Source: Cyclobacteriaceae bacterium
GTDB taxonomy: Bacteria > Bacteroidota > Bacteroidia > Cytophagales > Cyclobacteriaceae
DNA length: 64,000 nucleotides
Direction: 5' to 3'
Assembly: GCA_016786495.1 (NCBI GenBank)
Contig: JAEUUJ010000047.1
Span: forward strand, 35,632 to 99,631
The notes beneath the pieces were generated by a model. It was given only the letters and a program-made list of their open reading frames with translations. It was not told the DNA's origin and made no database searches. A program made the translations under genes and the position numbers. Below, piece by piece: positions 52,373 to 61,477 of this stretch. Position 1 is the stretch's first letter. Every line of letters begins with the position of its first letter.

Positions 52373-54750
52373 GGATATCAAACACACAATTTCGTTGTAT
52401 CCGTACGACTATTACCGCTCTGGTTATACTTTTTGCGTGCCTGGCCAGCAACGCGCAAGTTGATTCGTTAAACGCAAAGTTTTCCGCCTATCGTGGAATC
52501 CGGTCGATCGAGAAAATTTTTGTACACATGGATCGGACTACACACGTGTGCGGTGAAACATTGTGGTTTAAGCTTTACTGTGTTAATGGAGCTACCCACA
52601 GGCCGATGGATCTTAGTAAAGTCGCATATATCGAAGTTCTTTCCGATAACGGGGAATCAGTTTTGCAAAGCAAGGTTGAGCTTGCGCAGGGAAGGGGCTG
52701 CGGTTCGGTGCAGATTCCCATATCGCTTAACACCGGCAACTATACGTTACGCGCCTACACGCAATGGATGAAGAACGAAGATCCGGAATTCTTCTTTCAT
52801 CAACCAATCACCATCATTAACACATTTCGCGGCCGCGAGCCGGCGTACAAACCTGAGGATGTTGTAACCCTGGATGCGCAATTTATGCCGGAGGGAGGCA
52901 ATCTTGTAGATGGGATAGAAAGCATCGTTGGATTCAGGGTTGTAAATCAGTTTGGGAAGGGGGTTAATTTCCGAGGTAGTATAATGAGCGGGAAAGGAGA
53001 CACAATTCTGGTGTTTCAACCCGCGCAATTCGGCATCGGCGCGTTCCGGTTGACTCCCAAGATCTCTGAAAGTTATCGTGTCGTGATCGAAGATGGTGGT
53101 GGTAAATCTCATGCATTTCCGTTCCCAAAAGTTTTTGAATCGGGATATACATTAGCCGTTACACGCTCGGAATCCAATGTTAAAATAAAGGTGCACGCGA
53201 AGTTACCGCAATTCCGGAACGTTCATGTGTTTATTCATACGCGTAACCAAATCGTTTATAGTCGCTCAGAGGAATTGTCGAACGGAGAACTTACGCTAAC
53301 TATTCCTGAGAGACATTTTGATGCCGGTGTATCTCACATCACATTATTTGACGCACAGATGAAGCCCGTGTGTGAGCGGCTGCTGTTTAAACGTGCGGAG
53401 AAGAAATTGAATATCACGGTACACGGTAGTGACGCTTCTTACCGAAATCGTCAAAAGATTACGCTGTCTTTTAATGTCGCTGATGAACTTGCCGGACCAT
53501 CAGACGCGGACATGTCGCTGGCCGTTTATAAAATTGACTCGCTTGCTTTTTTCCGTCAGCCATCAATCGATGCATACCTGCTGATGAGTTCCGACCTTCA
53601 GGGTACAATTGAATCACCCGACACATACTTCGAATCGGGTGGGGAAGAAATAGTTGATCAGGTGATGCTCACGCACGGGTGGCGCAGATTTCGATGGAAT
53701 GATATTCTGGGACGTGGTAAACCGCTGTCTTTTCAGCCGGAAGTTCTTGGGCTGTCGTTAACCGGAAAGGTTACTACGGCATCCGGAAGCCCGGCCTCCG
53801 CGTTGCGGCTATTCTTATCGGTGCCTTCAAAAAACAGTTTGTTTTTTACCGCCAACACATTGCCGGATGGAACCTTTAATTTCTTGCTAAAAAATGTTTA
53901 TGGCGACCGGCGGATAATTCTCCAGTCCGACATGACTAGAGACAGTGTGAATGTTTATTCGTTTCAATTGACTGACCCCTTTGTGAAGGTAGCGAATAAG
54001 ATTTATTCATATCCACTCGCACTCATGCCCACGCTTGAGAAGCTGCTGATTACACGAAGCATGAACATGCAGGTTGAAGACATCTTCCGAAAAGATAAGA
54101 CCCCGGTTTCCAAATCGGTTATCGACAGCACTGCATTCTACGGAAAGGCTGATGAAACGTACCTGCTCGATGACTATACGCGGTTCACGGTGATGGACGA
54201 AGTGTTGCGCGAATATGTTCCGGGAGTCATCGTTAAAGTCCGGAGAAAACAATTCTTGCTGGGCGTGAGAGACATTGTCAATCACGGAACGTTTGATGAC
54301 GAACCACTTCGTTTAGTCGATGGTGTGCCGTTTTTTGATACCGACAAAATCATGCAGTTCGATCCACTGAAAGTGAAGAAACTGGAGGTTGTATCAAAGG
54401 CCTTTTTTCATGGGCCAGCAGTCTTTCCGGGGATTGTAAGCTTTACAACGTACGAGGGCGACCTGGCCGGGATAGTACCCGATCCGCGTAGCCTGACGAT
54501 TGACTTTGCAGGCCTTCAAGCAGAACGGGAGTTTTACCAGCCCCGCTACGATGATGAAGCTGACAGGTTGTCGCGTGAGCCTGATAGCCGAACCCTTCTT
54601 TTATGGGCGCCTGATATTAAGACTTCAAACGGCAAGGCGAGCGTTGATTTCTACTCCTCCGATGAGTCGGGCTATTTTCAAATAGAAGCCACGTGTTTAA
54701 GCGCTGCCGGAAGAATGGGAAGTTTCAGGGGAACATTTCTCGTCAAATAA
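52369..54750 (+). CDS. macroglobulin-like secreted protein with degenerate plug domain, no barrel
   Basis: A 793-residue paralogue of the protein at 7623-10013. The order is signal peptide, MG2-like domain (EKIFVHMDRTTHVCGETLWF, GNYTLRAYTQWMKNEDPEFF), further beta modules, a plug-like region with PLRLVDGVPFFDTDKIMQFD and AVFPGIVSFTT, and the shared C-terminal sandwich FYQPRYDDEADR, RTLLLWAPD, closing GTFLVK. It shares the block FYxPRYD and the ending TF(E/L)VK with its paralogue. It is the last gene of the TonB receptor/DUF4249 operon and overlaps DUF4249 by four bases. Function unknown. I use the ATG at 52369 rather than the TTG at 52324. Confidence 0.8.
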   Translation: MRISNTQFRCIRTTITALVILFACLASNAQVDSLNAKFSAYRGIRSIEKIFVHMDRTTHVCGETLWFKLYCVNGATHRPMDLSKVAYIEVLSDNGESVLQSKVELAQGRGCGSVQIPISLNTGNYTLRAYTQWMKNEDPEFFFHQPITIINTFRGREPAYKPEDVVTLDAQFMPEGGNLVDGIESIVGFRVVNQFGKGVNFRGSIMSGKGDTILVFQPAQFGIGAFRLTPKISESYRVVIEDGGGKSHAFPFPKVFESGYTLAVTRSESNVKIKVHAKLPQFRNVHVFIHTRNQIVYSRSEELSNGELTLTIPERHFDAGVSHITLFDAQMKPVCERLLFKRAEKKLNITVHGSDASYRNRQKITLSFNVADELAGPSDADMSLAVYKIDSLAFFRQPSIDAYLLMSSDLQGTIESPDTYFESGGEEIVDQVMLTHGWRRFRWNDILGRGKPLSFQPEVLGLSLTGKVTTASGSPASALRLFLSVPSKNSLFFTANTLPDGTFNFLLKNVYGDRRIILQSDMTRDSVNVYSFQLTDPFVKVANKIYSYPLALMPTLEKLLITRSMNMQVEDIFRKDKTPVSKSVIDSTAFYGKADETYLLDDYTRFTVMDEVLREYVPGVIVKVRRKQFLLGVRDIVNHGTFDDEPLRLVDGVPFFDTDKIMQFDPLKVKKLEVVSKAFFHGPAVFPGIVSFTTYEGDLAGIVPDPRSLTIDFAGLQAEREFYQPRYDDEADRLSREPDSRTLLLWAPDIKTSNGKASVDFYSSDESGYFQIEATCLSAAGRMGSFRGTFLVK

Positions 54751-54763
54751 GGCTATTGCACCG

Positions 54764-54771
54764 TACTTTTG
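54764..54771 (+). promoter_or_regulatory. -7 box of the sensor kinase gene
   Basis: TACTTTTG fits TAnnTTTG and lies 36 bases before the ATG at 54808, just after the end of the preceding operon. This suggests the kinase has its own promoter. Confidence 0.45.
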
Positions 54772-54807
54772 GATTCGGTACATTGACAGCAGCGCGTTTT
54801 TGCGCCT

Positions 54808-56157
54808 ATGAGAAAACTCGAATCCTACTTTCTGCCGCGAATCAGCGGCCTGCCGGCTGCTGCCGGGCGGACGGCCAGACTTCTTATTCGGTTCAGCCTG
54901 ATATCATGCGCATTTGCGGTAGGCTATTTTTTTAACACGTATGCTACGGGCTTTATTATGGCGCGCTACACGATGGTGGTGGCTACCGTGGTGTTTATGC
55001 TCAACTTGCTCGCACTTAGACGCGGCCTTTTCAGCCTCCGGACAAGTGTTGCAGTCTTTACCTGGGGATGCTGGGCGGTTATGTTTGTGCTGTCGCTTTT
55101 CTCAGGTGGCATCAAGTCATCCATTTTGCCGTGGATCGCACTCATGCCGATTGTTTCGCTCGCGCTTTCGAGCGGCCGTGTTGCCTTTCTGTGGGGACTG
55201 GCCGGCCTGCTAACCGTAATTTTCTTTTTCAACTTCGACATCAGCGTGCATGTTCCGGCCTGGCTGATCATGGAAACCAACGATCTCCTGATCGCTTCTG
55301 TACATGTGGGCCTGCAATTCATCATTCTCGCCATTGTTTATATTTTCGAGCGGCAGCAACGCGACCTGATCGCTCAAGTGGAAGAAGGCCGCAACATCAT
55401 TCAGCATCAGAACGAACAACTGCAAACAAAGAATGAATACCTCGAGTCTGAAATCTCCAAACGCACCAGTCAGTTAGTAAGTTATAATCAGCAACTCGAG
55501 CAATTTGCGTTCATGGCCTCGCATAACCTTCGCGCACCCATCGCGCGATTAATGGGCCTCGGCAACATCTTCAGCAAAAGTCATGGTGCAGCCGATGAAG
55601 AGTTCATCCGAACCCGGATGCTGGAAGCAACCCGTGAACTGGATAGCGTGGTACGCGACATGAACATAATTCTGGATGTCCAGAAGAATCGAACTACGTC
55701 ATTAACCAATATTGCAGTACGCGCGGAAATCGAACATGTTTTAGCGCCATTGAAACGTGAAATCGAGGCGATTGGAGCCGACATTCGCATTGAGGCCGAT
55801 GTCAATCTCACACTAACCTGCATCAAGCCTTACTTTCAGAACATTGTTTATAATCTTGTGAGCAATGCCCTGAAGTATCGCAAGCCCGATGTTCCTCCGG
55901 TAGTTACCATTCGGGCGTCAGCCACGGATAATGTTGTGTTGATCAGCATTTCAGATAACGGATTGGGTATTGATCTTGATCAGTCGGGCGATAAGATGTT
56001 TAGTTTATACAGTCGTTTTCATGAAGGCTTTGATGGCAAGGGCATCGGCCTGTATATGGTTAAAATTCAAAGCGAAGCCATGGGCGGTTCTGTTGAAGTG
56101 ACGAGCAAACCCGGAGAAGGATCAGTCTTTAACGTTCGGATCAGCCGGCAACTTTAA
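54808..56157 (+). CDS. membrane sensor histidine kinase
   Basis: A 449-residue kinase with a membrane sensor of six helices (residues about 20-185, including VVATVVFMLNLLAL and WLIMETNDLLIASVHVGLQF), a coiled coil, a HisKA domain with phospho-acceptor H239 in MASHNLRAPIARLMG, and a HATPase with NIVYNLVSNALKYRKPD, ISDNGLGI and GKGIGLYMVK. There is no periplasmic domain of size, so it may sense a membrane or intramembrane signal. No response regulator is adjacent; it is followed by the Crp/Fnr regulator after 39 bases. The stand-alone receiver at 10985 is a distant possible partner. Confidence 0.9.
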   Translation: MRKLESYFLPRISGLPAAAGRTARLLIRFSLISCAFAVGYFFNTYATGFIMARYTMVVATVVFMLNLLALRRGLFSLRTSVAVFTWGCWAVMFVLSLFSGGIKSSILPWIALMPIVSLALSSGRVAFLWGLAGLLTVIFFFNFDISVHVPAWLIMETNDLLIASVHVGLQFIILAIVYIFERQQRDLIAQVEEGRNIIQHQNEQLQTKNEYLESEISKRTSQLVSYNQQLEQFAFMASHNLRAPIARLMGLGNIFSKSHGAADEEFIRTRMLEATRELDSVVRDMNIILDVQKNRTTSLTNIAVRAEIEHVLAPLKREIEAIGADIRIEADVNLTLTCIKPYFQNIVYNLVSNALKYRKPDVPPVVTIRASATDNVVLISISDNGLGIDLDQSGDKMFSLYSRFHEGFDGKGIGLYMVKIQSEAMGGSVEVTSKPGEGSVFNVRISRQL

Positions 56158-56196
56158 GATTCGATCAACCTTTCGCTGAACGCAAATCTCATCCGC

Positions 56197-56778
56197 ATGC
56201 ACATGATTGAAACATTGACAGAACATATCCGTCAGTTCACTCCGGTTTCGCCCCGGCTTGAGCAACGGCTTCTCGACATTTCCGAGCCGCAGGTGCTGGC
56301 CAAAGGAATTTTCCTTCACAGTCCCGGTAAAATTTGTCAGGCCACGTACTACGTGCACTCCGGACTACTGCGCGTTTTTTACAGAAAGGGAGAGAAGGAA
56401 GTCACCGATAACTTCGCAGCCGAAGGGGAGTGGATCACATCCATTTATAGCTTTATGAGAAATGTGCCGGATAACTGTTACATCGAAACGCTGGAGCCTT
56501 GCGAACTAATTGCCCTCAACATCGAAAAACTCGAACAGTGCTTTATTGACTTTCCGGAGATGGAACGCTTCGGGCGAATACTGATCTCGAAGTATTTTAT
56601 GGAACAATCCGAACGGATTATTTCGCTCCAGTTTCACGCTGCACGCGAGCGATACGCTTTTTTTTGCAAGACATCCCGCAATAAACTTCCACGCGTTCCA
56701 CTCGGCATGCTGGCTTCGCATCTGGGTATGACTCAGGAAACCTTGAGCCGCGTGCGGGCCGAAAAGCCGGTTTTTTGA
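56197..56778 (+). CDS. Crp/Fnr family transcriptional regulator
   Basis: A 193-residue regulator with a cyclic-nucleotide-type beta-barrel (LAKGIFLHSPGKICQATYYV, HSGLLRVFYRKGEKEV) and a C-terminal HTH. The recognition helix is MTQETLSRVR, with the E-x-x-S-R arrangement (ETLSR) of FNR, which contacts TTGAT, rather than the E-x-x-G-R of CRP. The N-terminus has no cysteine cluster, so it cannot carry the FNR [4Fe-4S] oxygen sensor. The protein ends soon after the recognition helix, which is usual in Bacteroidota. A perfect TTGAT-N4-ATCAA box overlaps its stop codon. Confidence 0.9.
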   Translation: MHMIETLTEHIRQFTPVSPRLEQRLLDISEPQVLAKGIFLHSPGKICQATYYVHSGLLRVFYRKGEKEVTDNFAAEGEWITSIYSFMRNVPDNCYIETLEPCELIALNIEKLEQCFIDFPEMERFGRILISKYFMEQSERIISLQFHAARERYAFFCKTSRNKLPRVPLGMLASHLGMTQETLSRVRAEKPVF

Positions 56779-56818
56779 TCTGAATCAAAATCGCTGAACG
56801 CAGTCGCGATTACCTTTG
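56775..56818 (+). promoter_or_regulatory. FNR-type box and -7 element before the DUF998 gene
   Basis: TTGATCTGAATCAA (56775-56788) is a perfect FNR consensus site. TACCTTTG (56811-56818) fits the -7 consensus. Placing the start of transcription about seven bases after the centre of the -7 box puts the FNR site near -41, the position of a class II activator. Confidence 0.65.
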
Positions 56819-56837
56819 CCTCGTAAACTACCCGACC

Positions 56838-57458
56838 GTGCAACGAAAATTGTTTGCTTCTGCTGCCTTTGGCGCCATCGTGCTGTTCCTGATCACATAT
56901 GCCGTAGTCGCTGCGTCACGACCGGGATATGACTTCCGGTATAAAGCCATTAGTGAATTAGGATCTGTTGATGTTCCCGACCGGTTGTTCTGGAACGTAT
57001 TCGGATACATTGTTCCGGGATTACTGATCGCTGCCTTTTCAGTTGGATTGTATCGGCATTTTTCAACTACATCGCGCGTGTGGATACCGTCAGCCGGATT
57101 GTTCTTCAGTGGCTTGCTCATGAGTTTGTCCGGGATATTTCCAGCCGATATGGACAACCGCCAGTCGTTTACCATGCTGATGCATACCCTTGGGAGTTTC
57201 GGTAGCTTCGCAGCATTTTTGGTTGCGGCCTTTACATTCCCGAAGGTGTGGCGAATAAACGACTCGTGGAGAACACGGAGTACACCATCGCTCGTGGTAA
57301 CGTGGCTGGCCATAACCTTCGGTGCGTGGCCGATGATCTTTCCGGCTATGCCAGCCGTTGGCCAGCGCGTTGTTTTCCTGTTCTATTTTGCGTGGATCGC
57401 GCTCGCGGCTGCCGGATTGTTACGCAGTGTTGCGAATAACGAGAAACAACACAGGTAA
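56838..57458 (+). CDS. DUF998 membrane protein
   Basis: A 206-residue protein with six membrane segments. The first loop RYKAISELGSVDVPDRLFWN, then VFGYIVPGLLIAAF, is the DUF998 signature, and LLMSLSGIFPADMDNRQSF with MLMHTLGSFGSFAAF follows, as is usual in the family. Function is unknown. The start is GTG; no ATG is available in frame before the conserved region, and the spacing from the -7 box at 56811 supports it. A perfect FNR-type box sits about 41 bases upstream of the likely transcription start, and the adjacent upstream gene is a Crp/Fnr regulator. Confidence 0.85.
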   Translation: MQRKLFASAAFGAIVLFLITYAVVAASRPGYDFRYKAISELGSVDVPDRLFWNVFGYIVPGLLIAAFSVGLYRHFSTTSRVWIPSAGLFFSGLLMSLSGIFPADMDNRQSFTMLMHTLGSFGSFAAFLVAAFTFPKVWRINDSWRTRSTPSLVVTWLAITFGAWPMIFPAMPAVGQRVVFLFYFAWIALAAAGLLRSVANNEKQHR

Positions 57459-57475
57459 ACCGTGATTGCTTAAGG

Positions 57476-59860
57476 TTATTCTGTTCGCAGGTTGTCAGAC
57501 GGGTTTTGAAGCGCAGCTTTCCAGGTTTGTGAAAGGATCGTGATCAGTCCTGCGACCAGCAACAGGAGGAAGCACGCGAATGTTTCGAGTACGCCAAACG
57601 TCACCCGGTTCGCGAAGTTCATCAGGAATAATTTTCCTAACAGATACGCAATCGGCAAGGCAATCAATCCGGAAATGGCCAGCAGTTTGATGAAATTCCC
57701 GGAAAGGAGCGTAACCACCTGCCGGATGCTTGCACCAATAATCTTTCGGATACTCACTTCCTTGCGCCTTGTCTCAACCGTGTACACCACAAGCCCGAGA
57801 AGTCCGAGCAATGAAATGGTTACAGTCATAAAACTCAGGAATCCAAGCAACGAGATTCCCGCGCGTTGGCTGCTGTCGGCTTTCGCTTTTTCATCCAGCG
57901 AAATGTATTCAAAAGCGTGAGCGGGATTCTGCTTCTTCCATTCATACTCCAGTTCCCGGATCACGTTGTTGTCTGCCGGTTGTGCCTGCAAGGCAATGTA
58001 GTTCGTATGTCCTGCCGTTGCCGGCTGCAGAAGTAAGGGTTGTATGGGATTGCCATATCCCCGTGAATAGAAATCGGCCACCACTGCGGTGATCGTCAGC
58101 GGAATTGAATCCTGAATATAGAGCGTGGCACCCACTGCAGACGCTGCACTTTCAAATCCCAACGCCACGGTCGCGCGCTCATTTACAATAGCGGAAGCCG
58201 GGTTTTGCGAAGCGGGATTTCCTGCGAGGACGGATAGCTTGCTGATCTCAATCCATTCGGCATTACAGAAGTAACGCTCCAGGGTCAATGCTTCTTTATC
58301 TTTGCTCTGACGCGAACCCCTTACAGCATCTCCGCTTCCAAAGCTGGCAGACGTCTGGCCGGTTTTAACAACATGGGCCAGTTTACTGAATCCTGTTTCG
58401 GTGACTGCCGCATTCGTCCCTGCCGGCACAAGTACAACGTTTTGCCGGTTATATCCCGGATCGGCATGCGCGATGAAATCAAACTGCTTATAGAACGTTG
58501 CCAGAAACACCAGCACGATCAGCGAAAGCGAAAACTGAAACACCATCAGCACTTTGCGAAACGACAGGTTGCCCATTAATTTCTCACCACCAATTCCGCG
58601 TAGAATCCGTGCCGGACGAAACGCCGATAATATCCATGCGGGTAATGATCCTGCCAGCAGTCCTGCAAAAATGGCAAACCCAACAAACAACCCGAGCAAC
58701 TTCAGGCTGATGCGAACCGTGGGAACCATTTCATAACTGTCGTTGAATGGTTTAAATTCAAGAATAGGCGCCAGGATCATATTTGCCAGAAGTAAGGCAA
58801 ACAAGGCGATCAGTACCGACTCGGTTACATACTGCAAAAAGATTTGCCAGCGCTGGGCACCCGATAATTTCCGAATACCAACTTCTTTGCTTCGGGTAAG
58901 TGCGCGGGCTACCGAGAGGTTCGTATAGTTGAAACACGCTGCCAGCAGAATGATCAACACGATTCCGCTTTCGGCAAGCAACGATCCCAGGGAAGGCCCG
59001 CGGCCAATTTCGTTATAGATGTCGGCCGCACCGGGTGTGATGGATCCGACCGGTTGCAGTTCAAATTCAAACATCGCCTGATCCTCGGGCTTGTTGGTTT
59101 CTTTCGAAGTCCGGTTTATCTCCGATGCAACGGCTGCGAGCCGTGCCTTGACAAGATCCGGTGTTGCCTGCTCGCTTACGCGGATGTAGGTGTAGCCTTG
59201 CTCAAACGAATTCCACGACTCAAGTTTCTGCGGAAGCAATCCGGCCTGCTCCAGTGCGGGCACGGTTGCCATGGAAACAAACACATCGTAGTTGATATGC
59301 GACTTGCTGTTAGGTTTGTTGATGACACCCGCAATGGTGAACTCACCCCAGTTGCCTAATGAAATTGACTTGCCGGTTGGATCATTTGTTCCATACAATT
59401 TTTCCGCCATCGCGTAACTGAGCATAACCTGTTGCGGGCTTGCGAGGCTTGAAGGGTTTCCGTCCCGTAACGTAAACCCGAATAAGTCGAAAAACGAAGG
59501 ATCAATAAACGCACCGTTGACACTGAACTCGCGCGCTGCATCTTTTGCCAGCGTATGGATGGCCGGGTACAGGCGTGTAATGGCGATCGGAGTGCTGTCG
59601 TTATTGACGGTTGATGCGAGCGGCAGGGGAGAACTTGCCATCTTCCAACTGCGCCCCTGATGATTCGTGATCGTTGATACAACGCGGTAGAGATGATCCT
59701 TGTTCGGATGAAAGTTATCGTACTCAAATGCATCCGTAATGCGGATCAGTACAATCATGCAAACCGACATACTGAGGGCCAGTCCGAAAATGTTAATGAA
59801 CGAGAAGAGTTTGTTTTTGAGCAGGCTTCTCCAGGCGATCAGAATGTAGTTTTTCAGCAT
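57476..59860 (-). CDS. FtsX/MacB-type ABC transporter permease (orphan)
   Basis: A 794-residue paralogue of the three other permeases in the window. It has the first helix (LFSFINIFGLALSMSVCMIV), MacB_PCD, first FtsX domain with RSKEVGIRKLSGAQRWQIFL, second PCD, and second FtsX domain with RRKEVSIRKIIGASIRQVV. It is more diverged than the other three. I chose the ATG at 59860 (MLKNYILIAWRSLLKNK, the standard family start) over the upstream frame to 59947. It converges on DUF998 with 17 bases between stops. No ATPase gene is beside it. Confidence 0.92.
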   Translation of the reverse strand: MLKNYILIAWRSLLKNKLFSFINIFGLALSMSVCMIVLIRITDAFEYDNFHPNKDHLYRVVSTITNHQGRSWKMASSPLPLASTVNNDSTPIAITRLYPAIHTLAKDAAREFSVNGAFIDPSFFDLFGFTLRDGNPSSLASPQQVMLSYAMAEKLYGTNDPTGKSISLGNWGEFTIAGVINKPNSKSHINYDVFVSMATVPALEQAGLLPQKLESWNSFEQGYTYIRVSEQATPDLVKARLAAVASEINRTSKETNKPEDQAMFEFELQPVGSITPGAADIYNEIGRGPSLGSLLAESGIVLIILLAACFNYTNLSVARALTRSKEVGIRKLSGAQRWQIFLQYVTESVLIALFALLLANMILAPILEFKPFNDSYEMVPTVRISLKLLGLFVGFAIFAGLLAGSLPAWILSAFRPARILRGIGGEKLMGNLSFRKVLMVFQFSLSLIVLVFLATFYKQFDFIAHADPGYNRQNVVLVPAGTNAAVTETGFSKLAHVVKTGQTSASFGSGDAVRGSRQSKDKEALTLERYFCNAEWIEISKLSVLAGNPASQNPASAIVNERATVALGFESAASAVGATLYIQDSIPLTITAVVADFYSRGYGNPIQPLLLQPATAGHTNYIALQAQPADNNVIRELEYEWKKQNPAHAFEYISLDEKAKADSSQRAGISLLGFLSFMTVTISLLGLLGLVVYTVETRRKEVSIRKIIGASIRQVVTLLSGNFIKLLAISGLIALPIAYLLGKLFLMNFANRVTFGVLETFACFLLLLVAGLITILSQTWKAALQNPSDNLRTE

Positions 59861-60017
59861 GGTGGTTCCAGGTTTCGGGAGTTGTTTCCAACATTCGTTC
59901 CAAGTTAAAATAGCGCCAATGATTAGCTTGAAATCGGCTTTTTCCAAAGCAACAGCCGTTCGCTATCGAACAGGTGTGACCGTAATCGGTTTACTTCTTC
60001 TGCGCGCCTGTCGTGCA

Positions 60018-60461
60018 TCACTGATTCACTTTCGTGGAATGAAGTGTTTGAACCCGCCACCGCTTTTTATCGCGAAGCAGCACCACGGTTTCCATCCAGA
60101 TCACCTCAGTCTGCCTGCCGTTGCGCGTGATAGACGAATGCAGGTTATAGGTAGTCCACGCTACATTGTTACGGATAGTGGTGCGAACAAAATCGAGCGT
60201 GTTGGTTCGCTTGAAATCCGGGACTGTATTTTTTGTAATGGCCAGATTGATCAGCGTGTCAACCGACCAGATTTTTCCATATTCATAAAACCTCACATCG
60301 GGTGTGCATAACTCCCGTACGCGGGATGCATCCCGGTTCGAAAGGGCATCGAACAGTTTAATCACCACTTGCTGCGCCTCTTGTTCATCGGTTGATTTTT
60401 GCGCCCATACAGTCATGGGTAACACTAGCGCGAGCGCTATACACAGGAAGGATTTTTTCAT
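60018..60461 (-). CDS. exported NTF2-like (DUF4440/SnoaL fold) protein
   Basis: A 147-residue protein with a signal peptide (MKKSFLCIALALVLPMTVWA, then Q). The helix EQEAQQVVIKLFDALSNRDA, then LCTPDVRFYEYGKIWS and the strands NNVAWTTYNLHSSITR, VIWMETVVLLRD and KRWRVQTLHSTKVN follow the DUF4440 order closely. It is more typical of the family than the relative at 40278. The ligand is unknown. The exonuclease III gene lies 34 bases upstream in the same direction, so co-transcription is possible but not required. Confidence 0.8.
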   Translation of the reverse strand: MKKSFLCIALALVLPMTVWAQKSTDEQEAQQVVIKLFDALSNRDASRVRELCTPDVRFYEYGKIWSVDTLINLAITKNTVPDFKRTNTLDFVRTTIRNNVAWTTYNLHSSITRNGRQTEVIWMETVVLLRDKKRWRVQTLHSTKVNQ

Positions 60462-60495
60462 ACGATCGGATTTGACGATGCCTCGTACAAGATAA

Positions 60496-61266
60496 TTATT
60501 TTAAAACGATCCACGCGGGCGCGTGGTCACTCGCTTTCGGCCAGCCGCGAACATCGTTATCCACTCCGGCCTTGCGCAGCCGGGACACCAGGTGTTCACT
60601 CAGCAGGAAATGATCAAGCCGTAAACCTGCATTGCGTTCCCACGCATGAAACAAGTAATCCCAAAACGTATAAATCGTTTCATCCGGATACAGGTGCCGG
60701 TGCGCATCGGTCCAGCCTTGTTTCATCAGCCTTGAATACGCGGCCCTCGCTTCTTTGCGGAACAACGCATTGTTTACATAGCGAGAAGGCTTGTACACAT
60801 CCAGTTCGGTTGGCATCACATTGAAATCACCAATCAGGGCAACCGGAACGTCATGCGCGAGCAATTTCTTTGCATGAGATGTAAGACGTTTATACCACTT
60901 CAGTTTGTACTCGAATTTATTTCCGGGATAAGGATTCCCATTCGGAGCATACAAACATGCGATTACCATCTTCCCCACGATGGCTTCGAGATACCGACTG
61001 TGATCGTCTGTCCGGTCTCCCGGTAAACTTCGCCTGAGTTCCTGAATCGGCTCCTTGCGCGAAAGGATCGCCACACCATTCCAGGATTTTTGTCCGTGCC
61101 AGACCGCCTGGTATCCGGCCTTGTTTATCTCCGCTACGGGGAACTGGCCGTTTGTTGCTTTCAGTTCCTGCAGGCATACAACATCGGGCTTGGCTTCCTT
61201 CAGCCAGCGCAGCAGTACCGGCAGCCGGCCATTGATTCCGTTGATGTTATACGTGGCAATTTTCAT
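60496..61266 (-). CDS. xthA: exodeoxyribonuclease III (AP endonuclease family)
   Basis: A 256-residue DNA repair enzyme: MKIATYNINGINGRLPVLL at the N-terminus, E34 in CLQELKA as metal ligand, LYAPNGNPY, GDFNVMPTELDV with the catalytic aspartate and asparagine, a LRLDHFLLS block and SDHAPAWIVL with the terminal catalytic histidine. Enzymes of this class cut abasic sites and degrade 3' ends. The length is normal. The upstream in-frame extension to 61302 is rejected because the conserved family start is MKIATYN. Confidence 0.95.
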   Translation of the reverse strand: MKIATYNINGINGRLPVLLRWLKEAKPDVVCLQELKATNGQFPVAEINKAGYQAVWHGQKSWNGVAILSRKEPIQELRRSLPGDRTDDHSRYLEAIVGKMVIACLYAPNGNPYPGNKFEYKLKWYKRLTSHAKKLLAHDVPVALIGDFNVMPTELDVYKPSRYVNNALFRKEARAAYSRLMKQGWTDAHRHLYPDETIYTFWDYLFHAWERNAGLRLDHFLLSEHLVSRLRKAGVDNDVRGWPKASDHAPAWIVLK

Positions 61267-61380
61267 GTTCAAACCCCTGAGGTCAAAGATAACCGGTTGC
61301 ACGTAACCGACTTCTCTCGCTGACGTAATTCACCCCATCCCGACTAAGGCGCATGCAATTCACCACAAAGCAGTGATTTA

Positions 61381-61456
61381 TTGATCCGGATCAAGGGCTT
61401 TAGCGTGGATATTAACCCGGATCAATTTTTTATGCTCTAATCCCCCCGCACCTTTG
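61381..61456 (+). promoter_or_regulatory. tandem FNR-type boxes and -7 element before the TonB receptor
   Basis: TTGATCCGGATCAA (61381-61394) is a perfect FNR consensus. TTAACCCGGATCAA (61412-61425) is a second site with one perfect half; the centres are 31 bases apart, three helical turns. CACCTTTG (61449-61456) is one base from TAnnTTTG and puts the sites near -72 and -41. Confidence 0.6.
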
Positions 61457-61477
61457 ACGCATTAAAACAAACCCTAT

